A DNA stretch of 64,000 nucleotides from Epiperipatus broadwayi (lineage: Eukaryota > Onychophora > Udeonychophora > Euonychophora > Peripatidae): contig JAQFVV010006309.1 in assembly GCA_028023455.1 (NCBI GenBank), forward strand, positions 2,128,511 through 2,192,510, written 5' to 3'. Below are positions 12,149 to 22,045 of the stretch, piece by piece; positions within the stretch are counted from its first letter, which is position 1, and each line of letters starts with the position of its first letter. The position numbers and the translations under genes are program-made. The notes under the pieces are model-generated. The model worked only from the letters and a program-made list of their open reading frames with translations, was not told the DNA's origin and did no database searches.

Positions 12149-13559
12149 TAAAAAATAAAACTTCATCATTTAGATGCACAATATATTTCTATAAATTAAT
12201 TAGTATTTTCAACCCAAAATGCAATCATAATAATAAAACACCATTGTTTTTATTTTAATTTATTGTGAGACCTACTGTTAGTGACAGTTTTATATTATAA
12301 TAGTTGTGAAAATTATCTCTCTCAAAAAAAGCAATTATTCACAGATATTTATTTGGATTTAAAAAAAAAGCAATCTTACTGAATTTTTAATTATTAAAGT
12401 GAAGGGAAAGAGAATTATTCAAAGTGCTTGCAGATGTTTTATTATAATAATTGAAAATCAATGCTGATCCGGAAATAGATTCAATTGAGTTCAAACTTTA
12501 ACTTGATTAACTTTAGCAAATTTGTTTATCAGCTATAATAAATTTCAGGAAATGAAATTTAAAAAAAAAAAATCGCGCTAAATCTGCTTATTAATTGAAT
12601 TTCAGATGACTTTTTGTAAATATATATTTTTGTAATATCTAATTACACACATTTCAACAAAACATTAGATATTCGCATTCAGAATAAAGGCATCTACGGT
12701 AAAACTTTCCCACCTGTCGTTATCTGTTTTATAATTAACGTTAACTACTCAAATCCAACAATTTAATTAACAACTGTGACTAATCTGAGAGATACAAACA
12801 AACTTTTTTCTTAAATCTTGTTACATATATCAGGTGTACACGATCAAAGTCATCAACTATTTGCTTCTTTGTACATGATTAAAATTAAGCTACCGTCTGT
12901 TTAGTTAAATGAGTGTATGATAGTCGATATAAAGGGTATCTGAGAAGACAAAAAGCTTGGAGTGTTAGTGGAGTTATGAAAATAATTTACAAGACTGTAA
13001 CCGAATAATAAGCAAATTAGCCATGTTTTAATTTTTTTTTTTTAGAATTTCTGCAAGTACTAATAATGAATATATATTTTGGGTGCACGCGATCTCCATT
13101 ACATTTTTTTCCCTTTATCTGAACGGTTATATTTTTATATTTCCTTGTTTAATAATTTCTAGATAAATAAGGCAAATTGATACCGTTTTAATTTCTTGTT
13201 TTTATTGTACTTCAGCAAGTGTTAGTAATGATTGTATCTCTTGGATATATGTAACCTCCACTACAATTTTTTTAACTCAGGGTTAATAAAACAAACTATT
13301 TAGTAACCTATATATAGGCAAAATATTTGTCTGATTTATTCTTTGCATATATATACAGGCGTGTTTGTCTATAATATAACGCTTTTGATAGAGAATTTAA
13401 GTTTAATAGTTGTAATTTATATATAATAATCACATCATAATTTCCAGATATATTAAAATATAATTAAACTTCTCCATAGCTGCCATGTTCAAAACTTTTT
13501 ATAGTAAAAAAACAATTGTTTTTTAATGAGTTCCATAATCTTATGCAGAAAATTAATTA
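12149..13559. other. AT-rich DNA, nothing recognised
   Basis: No open frames or shared repeats were recognised. Two similar short segments near 13020-13090 and 13185-13260 (ATTTCTTG/AATTTCTGCAAGT.. with CTCCATTACA) may be an old imperfect tandem duplication. Confidence 0.4.
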
Positions 13560-14290
13560 GAACTACATATCATCATCATCACCATCAACCATTATCAATC
13601 CACTGCAGGTGAAGGTCTCAAAATTCAATCCATCTCCTATCTTTAGCTACTCTTCTTCACATTATCCCTGCACCCTTTCTTATTTCATCCATCCATCTCA
13701 CATGTGATCTCTTTCTGGGTCCCAAAATTCAATCCATCTCCTATCTTTAGCTACTCTTCTTCACATTATCCCTGCACCCTTTCTTATTTCATCCATCCAT
13801 CTCACATGTGATCTCTTTCTGGGTCCTTTACAATCTCTTGGAATTCAATTTAAGATTTCCAATTGTCCATCTATTATTATTTCTTCTAGCAATATGTCCA
13901 GCCGAACTTCATTTCAGTCTTTTAATTTTTTTCAATGAGGTCAGTAATACCTATTTGTTCTCTTACCCATATATTGTGTTTTCAATCTCTTCTTGTTACT
14001 CCCAACATGTATCTCTCCATACTTTTTTGACTGGTCTGAAGTCTCTGTATGCTCTTCTATTGAGTGTCCATGTCTCCATAAGTAAGAACTGGTAAAACAC
14101 ATTTATTAAAAATCTTTTTTTTTTTTCAAACACATAAGCATATTTCCTTTTAGTATCAAGTTATTTCTACCAAAAGCATTCCAACTAAGTTTAATTTTCT
14201 GATTAATCTCATCCATTATGTTTCCATCTGTATTAACTACAATAGCCACAGAAATATATCTTAAATCAACCAAAATATTTAATGCTAAAA
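13560..14290 (-). pseudogene. LINE E 3' end, truncated and frameshifted
   Basis: Read on the minus strand, this is the C-terminal part of a non-LTR retrotransposon polymerase. It shows an RT thumb-like stretch ending VLPVLTYG (about 14095-14070), then MERYMLGVTRRD, a decayed W-A-G-H-x-x-R region, and RWMDEIRK. The frame shifts several times. The 3' end carries a (GAT)n-type tail at about 13570-13585 of the plus strand (CATCATCATCACCATC), as RTE/Jockey-like LINEs often do. The 5' three-quarters of the element are absent, as in most reverse-transcription-truncated insertions. The clade is uncertain: the C-terminal domain type occurs in several LINE clades. Confidence 0.75.
13619..13826. repeat. 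Exact 104-bp tandem duplication
   Basis: 13619-13722 and 13723-13826 appear identical base for base (each starts CAAAATTCAATCC and ends CTTTCTGGGTCC). It lies inside the LINE E fragment and duplicates part of its C-terminal coding region, so it arose after insertion and, given no differences, recently. A collapsed or mis-joined assembly is the alternative. Confidence 0.9.
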
Positions 14291-15417
14291 TGACAGATAT
14301 TTACCTTAACAAATTTTTTAAACAAATGTTATATACATTAGAAGAATACTCATATCAAATATTATTCTACATTTTATTTATTAATACATATTTGGTATTT
14401 GTCTATTTGTTTACAGTTTAAAAATGAGTGAAACAGTTTTGCTTGTTAACTCAAATATCAATCACTTAGCATTTAATATGATTTAAGATACAATCCTGGA
14501 TATTTTAGCTCTAATTAACTCTCTACATAGGATTATGGAACTCAGTAATAAATAACTGTTTTCTTACTATGAAAAGTTATTAGTTTGGAGAGCTAGAGGA
14601 AAAATTAATTACTTATTAATAGTTCCTGGAAAGTATCGCTTGATTATTACATATATAAATTATAGCCTATATATTCACTCAATATATCTAGTTATCTATA
14701 TATATGCCAAGAATAAATCAGATAAATATTTATCATAGGTATAAGTCACAAAATAATAAACTTTTCATGTAAAAATGTGGAATGCAATAAAGGCCATTTG
14801 TTTTTATTATAAAAAGTTTTTGAATTGGTAATAATTTGAAATAACCATTTGATTATTATTACATAGAATTAGTATAAGTTATATGGATTTATTATGATAT
14901 AAATATAGTAATAGTGTAGGCTACTTTTATGTAATAGCTAGAAATATGTTTAACAGACATATTTCTAGGAAATTATTAATTACTATTGACAGTCCTAAAG
15001 ATAAACTATTTTGCTCTAGTATTGAATACATGAATCTAATTAGCAAAGAATTGTGGCTTTAGAACTTTTAATAGTTATTTGGACATTTCCTAGCCACAAC
15101 AATGTTAAAGATATATCTAATTATTATATGTGAACAGTTCAACACTTTATTCTATGTATGTATATCATAATAAATCAATAAGAATATTTATTCTAATATA
15201 TACAATTCTCTGAAGGAAATGAATTATTATTTACAAGATTTCAATAAAAATGTGATTTTTCTGTTTTCATACTAATAAAAGTAGCTGCCTAGGTTTTAAA
15301 TCTACATAATACTTTGTGTTGGAAATAAAAGAATTTCATGATGACAACCTTAATATCTTAAAATAATTTACTCTTATGACTACACCCATATATATATATA
15401 TATATATATATAGCTTT
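14291..15417. other. AT-rich DNA with one (AT)n run
   Basis: No gene. A TA dinucleotide run occupies about 15388-15412, just upstream of the gypsy element. A short open frame at 14218-14421 is an antisense shadow of LINE sequence. Confidence 0.5.
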
Positions 15418-15422
15418 AAAGT

Positions 15423-16121
15423 TGTCATATCTGACCTTGCCTTCAGAAGTGGACTAGTCTAGATTTCTTTCTTATCTAATCAGATTGAACACTCATTGCC
15501 ACTAACGGATGTGTAAATTTGTCGATAACCAATGTATAAACATAGCCAAAAGGTAAAACATAAGTATGACTAATGTGTAAACATGTGTATAAAATTCTAC
15601 CATTGGTTAGTATGTGCCAATAGGCAGTGATGCTCTCCAAATCTGATTGCTTCCAGTAAGGTAGGGATGTGGCAATAAATAGTCGTCTTTTTTTAGAGGA
15701 ACGCCAGCGAGGGAACATCTGTTTAACCTGAATGTGCTCTTAATTGAAACCATTTTTAACTGTGAAGATGTATCCACTATAATCATTTACTGATACCTCT
15801 ACACAGTGAAGCAAGTCCATGATAGAACTGGAAGCTGCTACGACTATGGCTGGCTCTAAACAAGCTGTCCGGTACAGTCAGAAAAGTTTTGATTAGAACT
15901 CATGAGGCAAGTTAATATATACAGCTGAAAGTGAGTTCAGTCATTCAAGCATGACCAACTTATTATTAACTCAGTTATACATAAAACTGTCTTTATTAAT
16001 GGTTTAACATGTATGCATATTTGTTCTAATAAATTATACATATTAACTTTGTGAGTGTTCATATTTTTTTGATATTACTGTTGGTTTGGGTATGAAACCT
16101 GCAATTCAGCCAAACACAACA
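15423..16121 (+). repeat. 5' LTR of the gypsy element
   Basis: It begins TGTCATATCTGACC and ends AAACACAACA, the usual TG...CA ends. It aligns along its full length with 18639-19313. An AATAAA at 15674-15679, conserved in both LTRs, is a candidate polyadenylation signal. The open frame antisense to it (15476-15718) is accidental. Confidence 0.9.
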
Positions 16122-16125
16122 GATT

Positions 16126-16143
16126 TGGTGCAATCAGACAAAA
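16126..16143 (+). promoter_or_regulatory. Primer binding site (tRNA-Ser-like)
   Basis: TGGTGCAATCAGACAAAA starts 4 nt after the 5' LTR. TGG is expected opposite the CCA end of a tRNA, and the following bases resemble the tRNA-Ser type site used by some Drosophila gypsy elements (TGGCGCAGTCGGTAGG), with several mismatches. Identification of the tRNA is tentative. Confidence 0.5.
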
Positions 16144-16509
16144 GGAATATTTTTCCCCATTGACTGGAAAAATAGTATAATATTCCCCATTAACTGGAAA
16201 AATATAAAATACGCCAGTTCCAATAGATTAAATATGCGACTGCAGCTGAAGACATTCCTCATATTTACATTACAGTGATTATTAAAATCACTTAGATCTG
16301 TTTGAATGAAATATTGCCTGCAAACATATAATGTGTCAATGAAAAGCTTAAACCAACCATGAGAGCTTTACTCATAACAAAGCTAACACCCTGGTGTTAG
16401 CCTTTTCACTATCAATTTTTGAATAGCTACAAACTATAGTTGTAAAAGTAACAAATGAGTGGTAATTCATAATTATTTCTCTCACAAGTAAAAAGAGGAA
16501 AATAAATCA

Positions 16510-17190
16510 ATGGCGAATTTGATGGGCTTTATGGAAGCCTTTGACTCAGCTCACCCTGAAGGCTGGACAAACTATAAAGAGCAGTTAATATTTTACCTAT
16601 AAGTTAATCAGGTCAAGAATCCTGAGTTAAAATGAGCCATAATAATGATCATAATAGATTTTCAAACTTACGAGATATTCAAGTCTCAATCTACAACAGA
16701 AACACCAGCTGATCCACATTTTGACAAAACATTAACAAGTCTCATAGATTAATTTCCCCCAAACCCTTGACAATAATGCAGAGATATTATTTCAACCTCT
16801 GTATGCAAGAACAGGGGGAGGGGATGCAGAGAGTTCTTAACAAGATTCTGATCATTGGCATTAAAGTGTGAATACAAAGATTTCCCGAATGAAGCACTTC
16901 ATGATTGTTTTATTTATGGCATAAACAATTACAATTTAAAACTTTAAATGCTGCAGATGTCAGATTTAGATTTTGAAACAGCTGTGACCCAAGCTGTACT
17001 AGCAGAATCAATACCTGGTCAGGCAAATCCATTAAAAAATTAGTAAATATGATGTGCAAAAAATCAAACATAACACTATATGACATGTATGTTTTGCAAG
17101 CAGGTCAGACATATAAAGGCTGTGTGTTTGAAATTAAAAAGACAGTCGGCCAATATGGGAATGGAAAAATCCATTCCAAAAAAGAAAAGC
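16510..17190 (+). pseudogene. gag remnant with CCHC zinc knuckle
   Basis: Starting from an ATG at 16510, the translation shows EAFDSAHPEGWTNYKEQL, matching the conserved start of gypsy Gag capsids (F-D...W..Y..RL..YF). An in-frame TAA at 16600-16602 interrupts it. Further pieces follow: a Q-E-Q-G-E stretch near 16810, HDCFIYGINN near 16905, and SDLDFETAVTQAV near 16965, all typical of the C-terminal capsid. At 17086-17127, in another frame, is CMFCKQVRHIKAVC, a perfect CX2CX4HX4C nucleocapsid knuckle. In an active element Gag would form the particle and bind the RNA. Frameshifts between the pieces rule that out. Confidence 0.75.
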
Positions 17191-17283
17191 AAAAGCAATT
17201 ATAAGAAAAATAAACAAGTTGCTGTATAAATAATATTAAAGACAATCAGTCTGGGTTTATACACAGTATTATAATTAGTAATA

Positions 17284-17595
17284 CACCAATTACAATGGAA
17301 CTGGACACAGCATCTGCAGCGTCTAGTGTTTCAAAAAAAGACCTGGGTTATCATTAATAAGAATAATGAATATAAGCTGCATTCTAGCAGCAAGTCAATC
17401 TCTGACTATCAAAGCAATAACATAAAAGTGATGGACCAAACACTAGTTAAAATTACTGTGCCTAACAATACTATATGCCTACCATTGGTTGTAGGATCAG
17501 ATGATCATGGCAACTTATTAGGCCATGACTGGTTCAGTCACTTAGACTTTGCAAGTGACAAAATGAACAAAGTCACAACATTAACATCAAATTAA
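17284..17595 (+). pseudogene. Gypsy aspartic protease remnant
   Basis: One frame gives PITMELDTASAASSVS (from about 17284), equivalent to the family's M-E-L-D-T-G-A-A-V-S active site; here the glycine after D-T is Ala, which would be expected to impair activity. A frameshift near 17330 leads into an 89-codon open stretch containing LPLVVGSDDHGNLLGHDW, matching the C-terminal L-L-G-R-D-W motif of retroelement proteases, with His for Arg. The protease would process Gag-Pol. This one is frameshifted and has an altered catalytic loop. It lies directly after the gag knuckle, as expected. Confidence 0.75.
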
Positions 17596-17985
17596 TCAAT
17601 TAACATGATTGACTTGAATTCAAGCATACCACTGAACAATAGGAAAGTGCTGTATGGGTGGCTGTATGGACCACTAATGATCTGGGTTAAAAAAGATACA
17701 AAAATAAATTAACATGGTTGGCCAGCCTATTGGACATGGGGGCTGAACTTCTCAATTCAACATGACTGCATTATATGGGTATCCAGAGTAGTGATTCCCC
17801 CTGCTGGACATTCTCAGGTGCTCAGTCTCTTACATAATGGGCTCCAGGGACAGTCTGAATGAAGATTCTAGCAAGATCATATATGTGGTAGCCTACCTTA
17901 AATGCTAATATTAAGACCAAAGTCCACCACTTCTGGCAGTGCAAAATGAATCAAATATGCCAGAAAAAGGCAAAACAGCTTATGG
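17596..17985 (+). other. Region where RT/RNase H should be
   Basis: Only about 0.4 kb separates protease from integrase, where about 1.5-2 kb of RT and RNase H would be expected. No RT motif (Y-x-D-D, L-P-Q-G) was found in any frame here. The deletion is internal to the element. Confidence 0.6.
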
Positions 17986-18575
17986 CCTACCTAAGCCAAT
18001 AGTGTCGGGCTAATTGCACCACATTTACAGCAAGTACATTCGTAAACTTTTGCATTAATAATGGCATTGAGCTAGTATACAGCCCACCATTCCATCATGA
18101 AAGCCATGGCCAGGCAGAGAGACTAGTTAGTTCAAGAGTTACAAAAGATGATAACAAAATGGATAAAGGAATCTGGAACACTAGGATTTCCAGCTAGCCC
18201 AACAGTCTGCATCAAGTCAACAGGATACTCAATAAACCTTTGTGAATGAACCTGTCAGACCTGAAACCTGATTTTAAATATGTAGAAAAAGAAAATAGCA
18301 AGACAAAAAGTACCAATAGGCACTCAGGTGTTATATAGAATGTATTATGATTCCACAAAATGGCTATCAGCAGTGGTAACACAACTGTAGTAGTTCAAAC
18401 AGCAGATGGGTATCAACATCATCATCACCTAAATCACTTGAGACTGAATCACACAGGAATAAGTACACCAATTGAAAATGATGACTGCCAAACTGAAGGT
18501 AGTAACAATCCAGGGGAACACCCAGGGATAAGGCCATCAAACAAGGATGATAAACAAGACAAAAAACAGCAATAA
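17986..18575 (+). pseudogene. Gypsy integrase remnant, C-terminal half
   Basis: The stretch from about 18016 reads TTFTASTFVNFCINNGIE then a segment ending HESHGQAERLV. This matches the second half of the integrase core (F-T-S..F..F....GI....S.P.HP.S.G..ER), including the position of the catalytic Glu in the A-E-R motif. Upstream, K-P-I-V-S-G replaces the expected S-D-N-G, so the second catalytic Asp appears lost. The C-terminal domain follows at 18360-18575 (DGYQHHHHLNHLRL, matching the G..w..H..HLR module). Stop codons lie between the parts. The zinc-binding N-terminus is missing. Confidence 0.75.
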
Positions 18576-18628
18576 ACCTGAAAACCAACAAAGTGTACAA
18601 CTCATCATTCTCCAGGCTAAATTTAGTC

Positions 18629-18638
18629 AGGAGAGAGA
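18629..18638 (+). promoter_or_regulatory. Polypurine tract
   Basis: AGGAGAGAGA directly precedes the 3' LTR and is the expected primer for plus-strand synthesis. Confidence 0.75.
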
Positions 18639-19313
18639 TTTCATATCTAACCTTGCCTTCGGAAGAGGACTAGTCCATATTCCTTTCTTATCTAATCAGA
18701 TTGAGCACTCATTACCGTTAACCAATGTGTAAACATGTGGATAACCAATGTATAAACACAGGAAGTATGGCCAATGTATAAACATGTGTATAAAATCCTT
18801 CTATTAGTTTAGTGTTGGCCAAAAGACAATGATGCTCTCTGAACCCAATTGCTTCCAGTAAGGTAGAGGATATGGCAATAAATAGCCTTTTGGAGACAAT
18901 CCTGAAAGAGAATGTATGTCTAACCTGAACTGAACGTGCTTTCAATTAAAATCACTTTCAACTGTGAAGTTGTTTCTACTATAGTTATCTATGCAGTGAA
19001 GCTAGTCAGTGATAGGACTGGAAGCTGCTATGATTATGGCCAACTCAAGGCAAGCTGTCCAGTGCAGCTTTTAGAGTCTTGATTAGAACTTGTGAGGCAA
19101 GCTATTATATACACAACTGGAAGTGAGTTCAATCATTTGGGTATGACCAGTTTTTTATTGACTAAGTTATATGTAAAATTGTATTTATTAATGGTATAAC
19201 ATGTATGTATATTTGTTCTAATAAATTACACATATTAACTTTGTGAGTGTTTATATTTTTTTGATATTATTATTAGTTTGGGTCTGAAACCTGCAATTCA
19301 GCCAAACACAACA
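18639..19313 (+). repeat. 3' LTR of the gypsy element
   Basis: It aligns with the 5' LTR end to end. It starts TTTCATATCTAACC (second base changed from the expected TG) and ends AACACAACA. Differences include a rearranged or duplicated ACCAATGTATAAACA segment near 18740-18790. The predicted polyadenylation signal is conserved. Confidence 0.9.
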
Positions 19314-19318
19314 AAGGT

Positions 19319-20799
19319 ATGGTGCTTAACATATATGTATGTCATACCTGTGTTGCTATATTTAAATCTGTGCTGAGTGAAATGTAAATTAGCCAGACCA
19401 GAATCAGCTTAAATAAACATTCAGTAATTAATTACTGCATGGGCATTAAGCTGTTCTTAGCTAGAGGACTTCCAATGACAAATAAAAGATTAAAGAATGA
19501 GTATATGATGAACATAATACATTTATGAATAATATTTTTGTGGAGTAAATTTTCACTGCAACACTCTCACACAAAGTAGGGACTGGTTTCTATCTGCTTT
19601 AAACACCTTGTTGAAAGGTGAAATCATAAATATGTGACCAAAGACATGTGAAAATAGATGTATGATTCTCCAAGATGCACATTTTATGCTGAAACAGCAT
19701 TTATCACTTGGTCCAGACAATAACCTGTTACACATATCTTTATCATTGATTAGTATATATAGATAAGTACTACAATTTAAGTGATAAATTTCAAACTTCC
19801 TACCTTTACAATTTTGACACAAACTACTTAACGGTGAAGTGAAATTTACATTACAGAAATATTATTTATTAAATGAATAATCTCTAGGGTGAATGACTAA
19901 TGAAAATTATTAATATACTTCCATTAAGTAATTTGTGTCAAAGTTGTGAGAGCAGGCAGCTTGATAATATTTATGGCACATAACACATATACTATGTATC
20001 TAATAAAAACTGATTCCAAGTTCTGCCAATAATTTTCCTATTTATGCATAACAATAATATCTAATTTGTTGCCCAAATCATATCTTCATCATTTTTCATA
20101 GTTTGACTATTTAAAATATAATACAAATGTAAATCATTCCTGATCATATTCACTGAATATTTATTTTACTAATTCACTAAAATTAATAGTAACATTTATT
20201 TTATGTGCAATTATTTAATAGATAATAAATAAACGTCACCAAAATTTGCTGATTGTGCAGAAATTTATCAAGGATCAGAATTTACAGTTTCACTTCATTT
20301 AAAATTTGAAGTGAAGAAAAACAAATGGTGTTGAAAATATTAATAGTTAATATAATGAAATATTACAAGAATATTTGTCAAAATACCGGATATATAATTA
20401 TCAGTATATTTTTAAACCATATAACTGATAGTTGTTTTTTTTTAATCTGGTCATAACATTGTACTTCTACTTTAGAAATTATTAATGATTTGGACCTACC
20501 AGCTTATAATATCAAACAGAGTTTAATTCTTAATTTTATTTATAAATTTGAATTCTCTACGTTTAAAATAGAAATATCTATAACAAATATTTATAATAGA
20601 AATCATTACAATTTATTAATAAATTCATAACTAAAATTATTACTAATTAAAATTTAAAAAATAAATGAATCATGAGTTAGAAAAACAAACTTAAAAAGAG
20701 TCCACTTGATTTGTAAAACAAAATGTATTTGATACATTTTTTATAAATTGTTGATGAAAACTTAGAAGTCATTGACATTATTTATTGTTTTGCACTGTT
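19319..20799. other. AT-rich DNA with a family D remnant
   Basis: About 19668-19735 (minus strand) matches the inner part of family D (ATTTTATGCTGAAACAGC, ACTTGGTCCAGA), without the tRNA-like end. An 89-codon open frame across it on the minus strand (19553-19822) matches nothing I know. The rest is unrecognised. Confidence 0.45.
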
Positions 20800-21310
20800 A
20801 CTTATCAACAAAACATCAGCATTTTGTAGGTTTTTAAAAACAGACACTGGTCAGAGTTGTAACAAAATGTTTCACCAATATTATTCCAACTTGGTATTTC
20901 TTGTGATTATATATGGAAATGAATGTTGGATTCTAAAAAATATAAATAGAAAAGTAATGGTATTTTAAAATTGTGTTATTTTTGAAGACTTTGAGAATAT
21001 TATGGATAGCACAAAAATAATAAAGTTGATATTTGTTCAGGATTATATGTGAATGTATATATAAATGTCCAAACCTTGAAATCATCTTATAGTGATCTTA
21101 ATCCCTAAAAAATATTTAATGCCTGCTATGGTTAATGATTAAAAAAGTGGAGGCTGACAGCAGTTAGATAGGATTATCACAATAAATCCCTAGAAATTAG
21201 AGATCAGAGAAGTTGGTTAAACTTGGAGAGATCTTCATTCTGCAGTGGATCGATATTGGTTGAAAATGATGGTGATGATCATTACCAATGATATGTAATT
21301 AAGACATCTG
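20800..21310 (+). pseudogene. LINE E 3' end, very degenerate
   Basis: Plus-strand fragments include IYGNECWILKN (near 20905-20945), matching the L-x-Y-G-x-E-x-W-x-L motif of the LINE E C-terminal region, and 21185-21305, which aligns well with 48.8 kb (AGATCAGAGAAG, ACTTGGAGAG, CTGCAGTGGAT, then a GATGGTGATGATC tail). Frame is lost throughout. It is a 5'-truncated, long-dead insertion. Confidence 0.65.
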
Positions 21311-21607
21311 AAAAACTCAATACTGAAGAAAAATGTTTCTATGAAAATGGTGTCCAAATGATTCTACATGTGTTGACATCATTATTTTAAATTACAAATG
21401 ACCTGAACAGATATGTAAAATTTTGTTGTGACGTGCCTAACAAAAAAACAAAATGAAATAGAAATCCATATTATGAAAATAAAATATGATTTGCATTTCA
21501 TAAACTATCATATCAGTTCATATAACTCATGATTTGACCACAATTTTTAGACTAAATATCCCCAAAATTTAATTTTTTACTAAAACTAATTTAAATGTAT
21601 TATTATA

Positions 21608-22045
21608 AAGCGCTGAAAATGTTGAAATTATTAGATTGGAAGTCGAACTCCGATAATGCGCTATTTAAAGTAATAGCGCATTATCGGAGTTCAACTTCCG
21701 ATCTAATAATTTCATGACTTTCAGCACTGTATAATAATAGATTTACATTTATAAGTCTTATTTGTCTGAGCGTGGGTGGTTAAAAATGAGATATTATCTT
21801 TCTCCTGTGATAGGTTAAATAGATTTGTACAATTCAAAATTTGATTATAGTATCAGGCACGCAATAAACTCAAGCCCTGCTTTAGCATGAGCAGTGAAAG
21901 TTGGTGTATTTATAGAAATGCACTCTAAACTTAAGTGATTCCCTTAAGATTTTTAAACTCTTACTGGTGTGAGTGCACAGAGATTTTTAATATTTAAAGT
22001 ATAGCGCATTATCGGAGTTTGACTTCCCATCTATAATTTTAAAAT
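21608..22045. repeat. Family A, copy 2, with an extra terminal hairpin
   Basis: 21608-21725 is a near-perfect hairpin: two family A ends placed head to head (AGTCGAACTCCGATAATGC then its complement) around a 5-10 bp loop, arms about 55 bp. Then 21770-22045 follows as a single-pass copy of the family body, ending in one more family A terminus (GCGCATTATCGGAG at about 22003). The termini thus occur three times. This compound arrangement differs from copy 1. Confidence 0.8.

Larger units (their letters stand above)
15423..19313 (+). mobile_element. Ty3/gypsy LTR retrotransposon, internally deleted
   Basis: A 3.9-kb element with two LTRs in direct orientation (15423-16121 and 18639-19313), a primer binding site, gag, protease and integrase remnants in the canonical gypsy order, and a polypurine tract. 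The internal region is only about 2.5 kb because reverse transcriptase and RNase H are missing between protease and integrase. Flanking 5-bp sequences AAAGT (15418-15422) and AAGGT (19314-19318) match at 4 of 5 positions and fit a target-site duplication. The LTRs differ by many substitutions and small indels (roughly 85-90% alike by eye), and every coding part has stops or frameshifts, so this is an old, inactive copy. Confidence 0.9.

Noticed and set aside
18360-18600. Overlapping open frames on both strands
   Set aside because: The plus-strand frame is the integrase C-terminus; the minus-strand frame is its shadow.
19553-19822. Minus-strand frame starting with two C-x-x-C-like cysteines
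   Set aside because: It overlaps a family D remnant and shows no further zinc-finger spacing.
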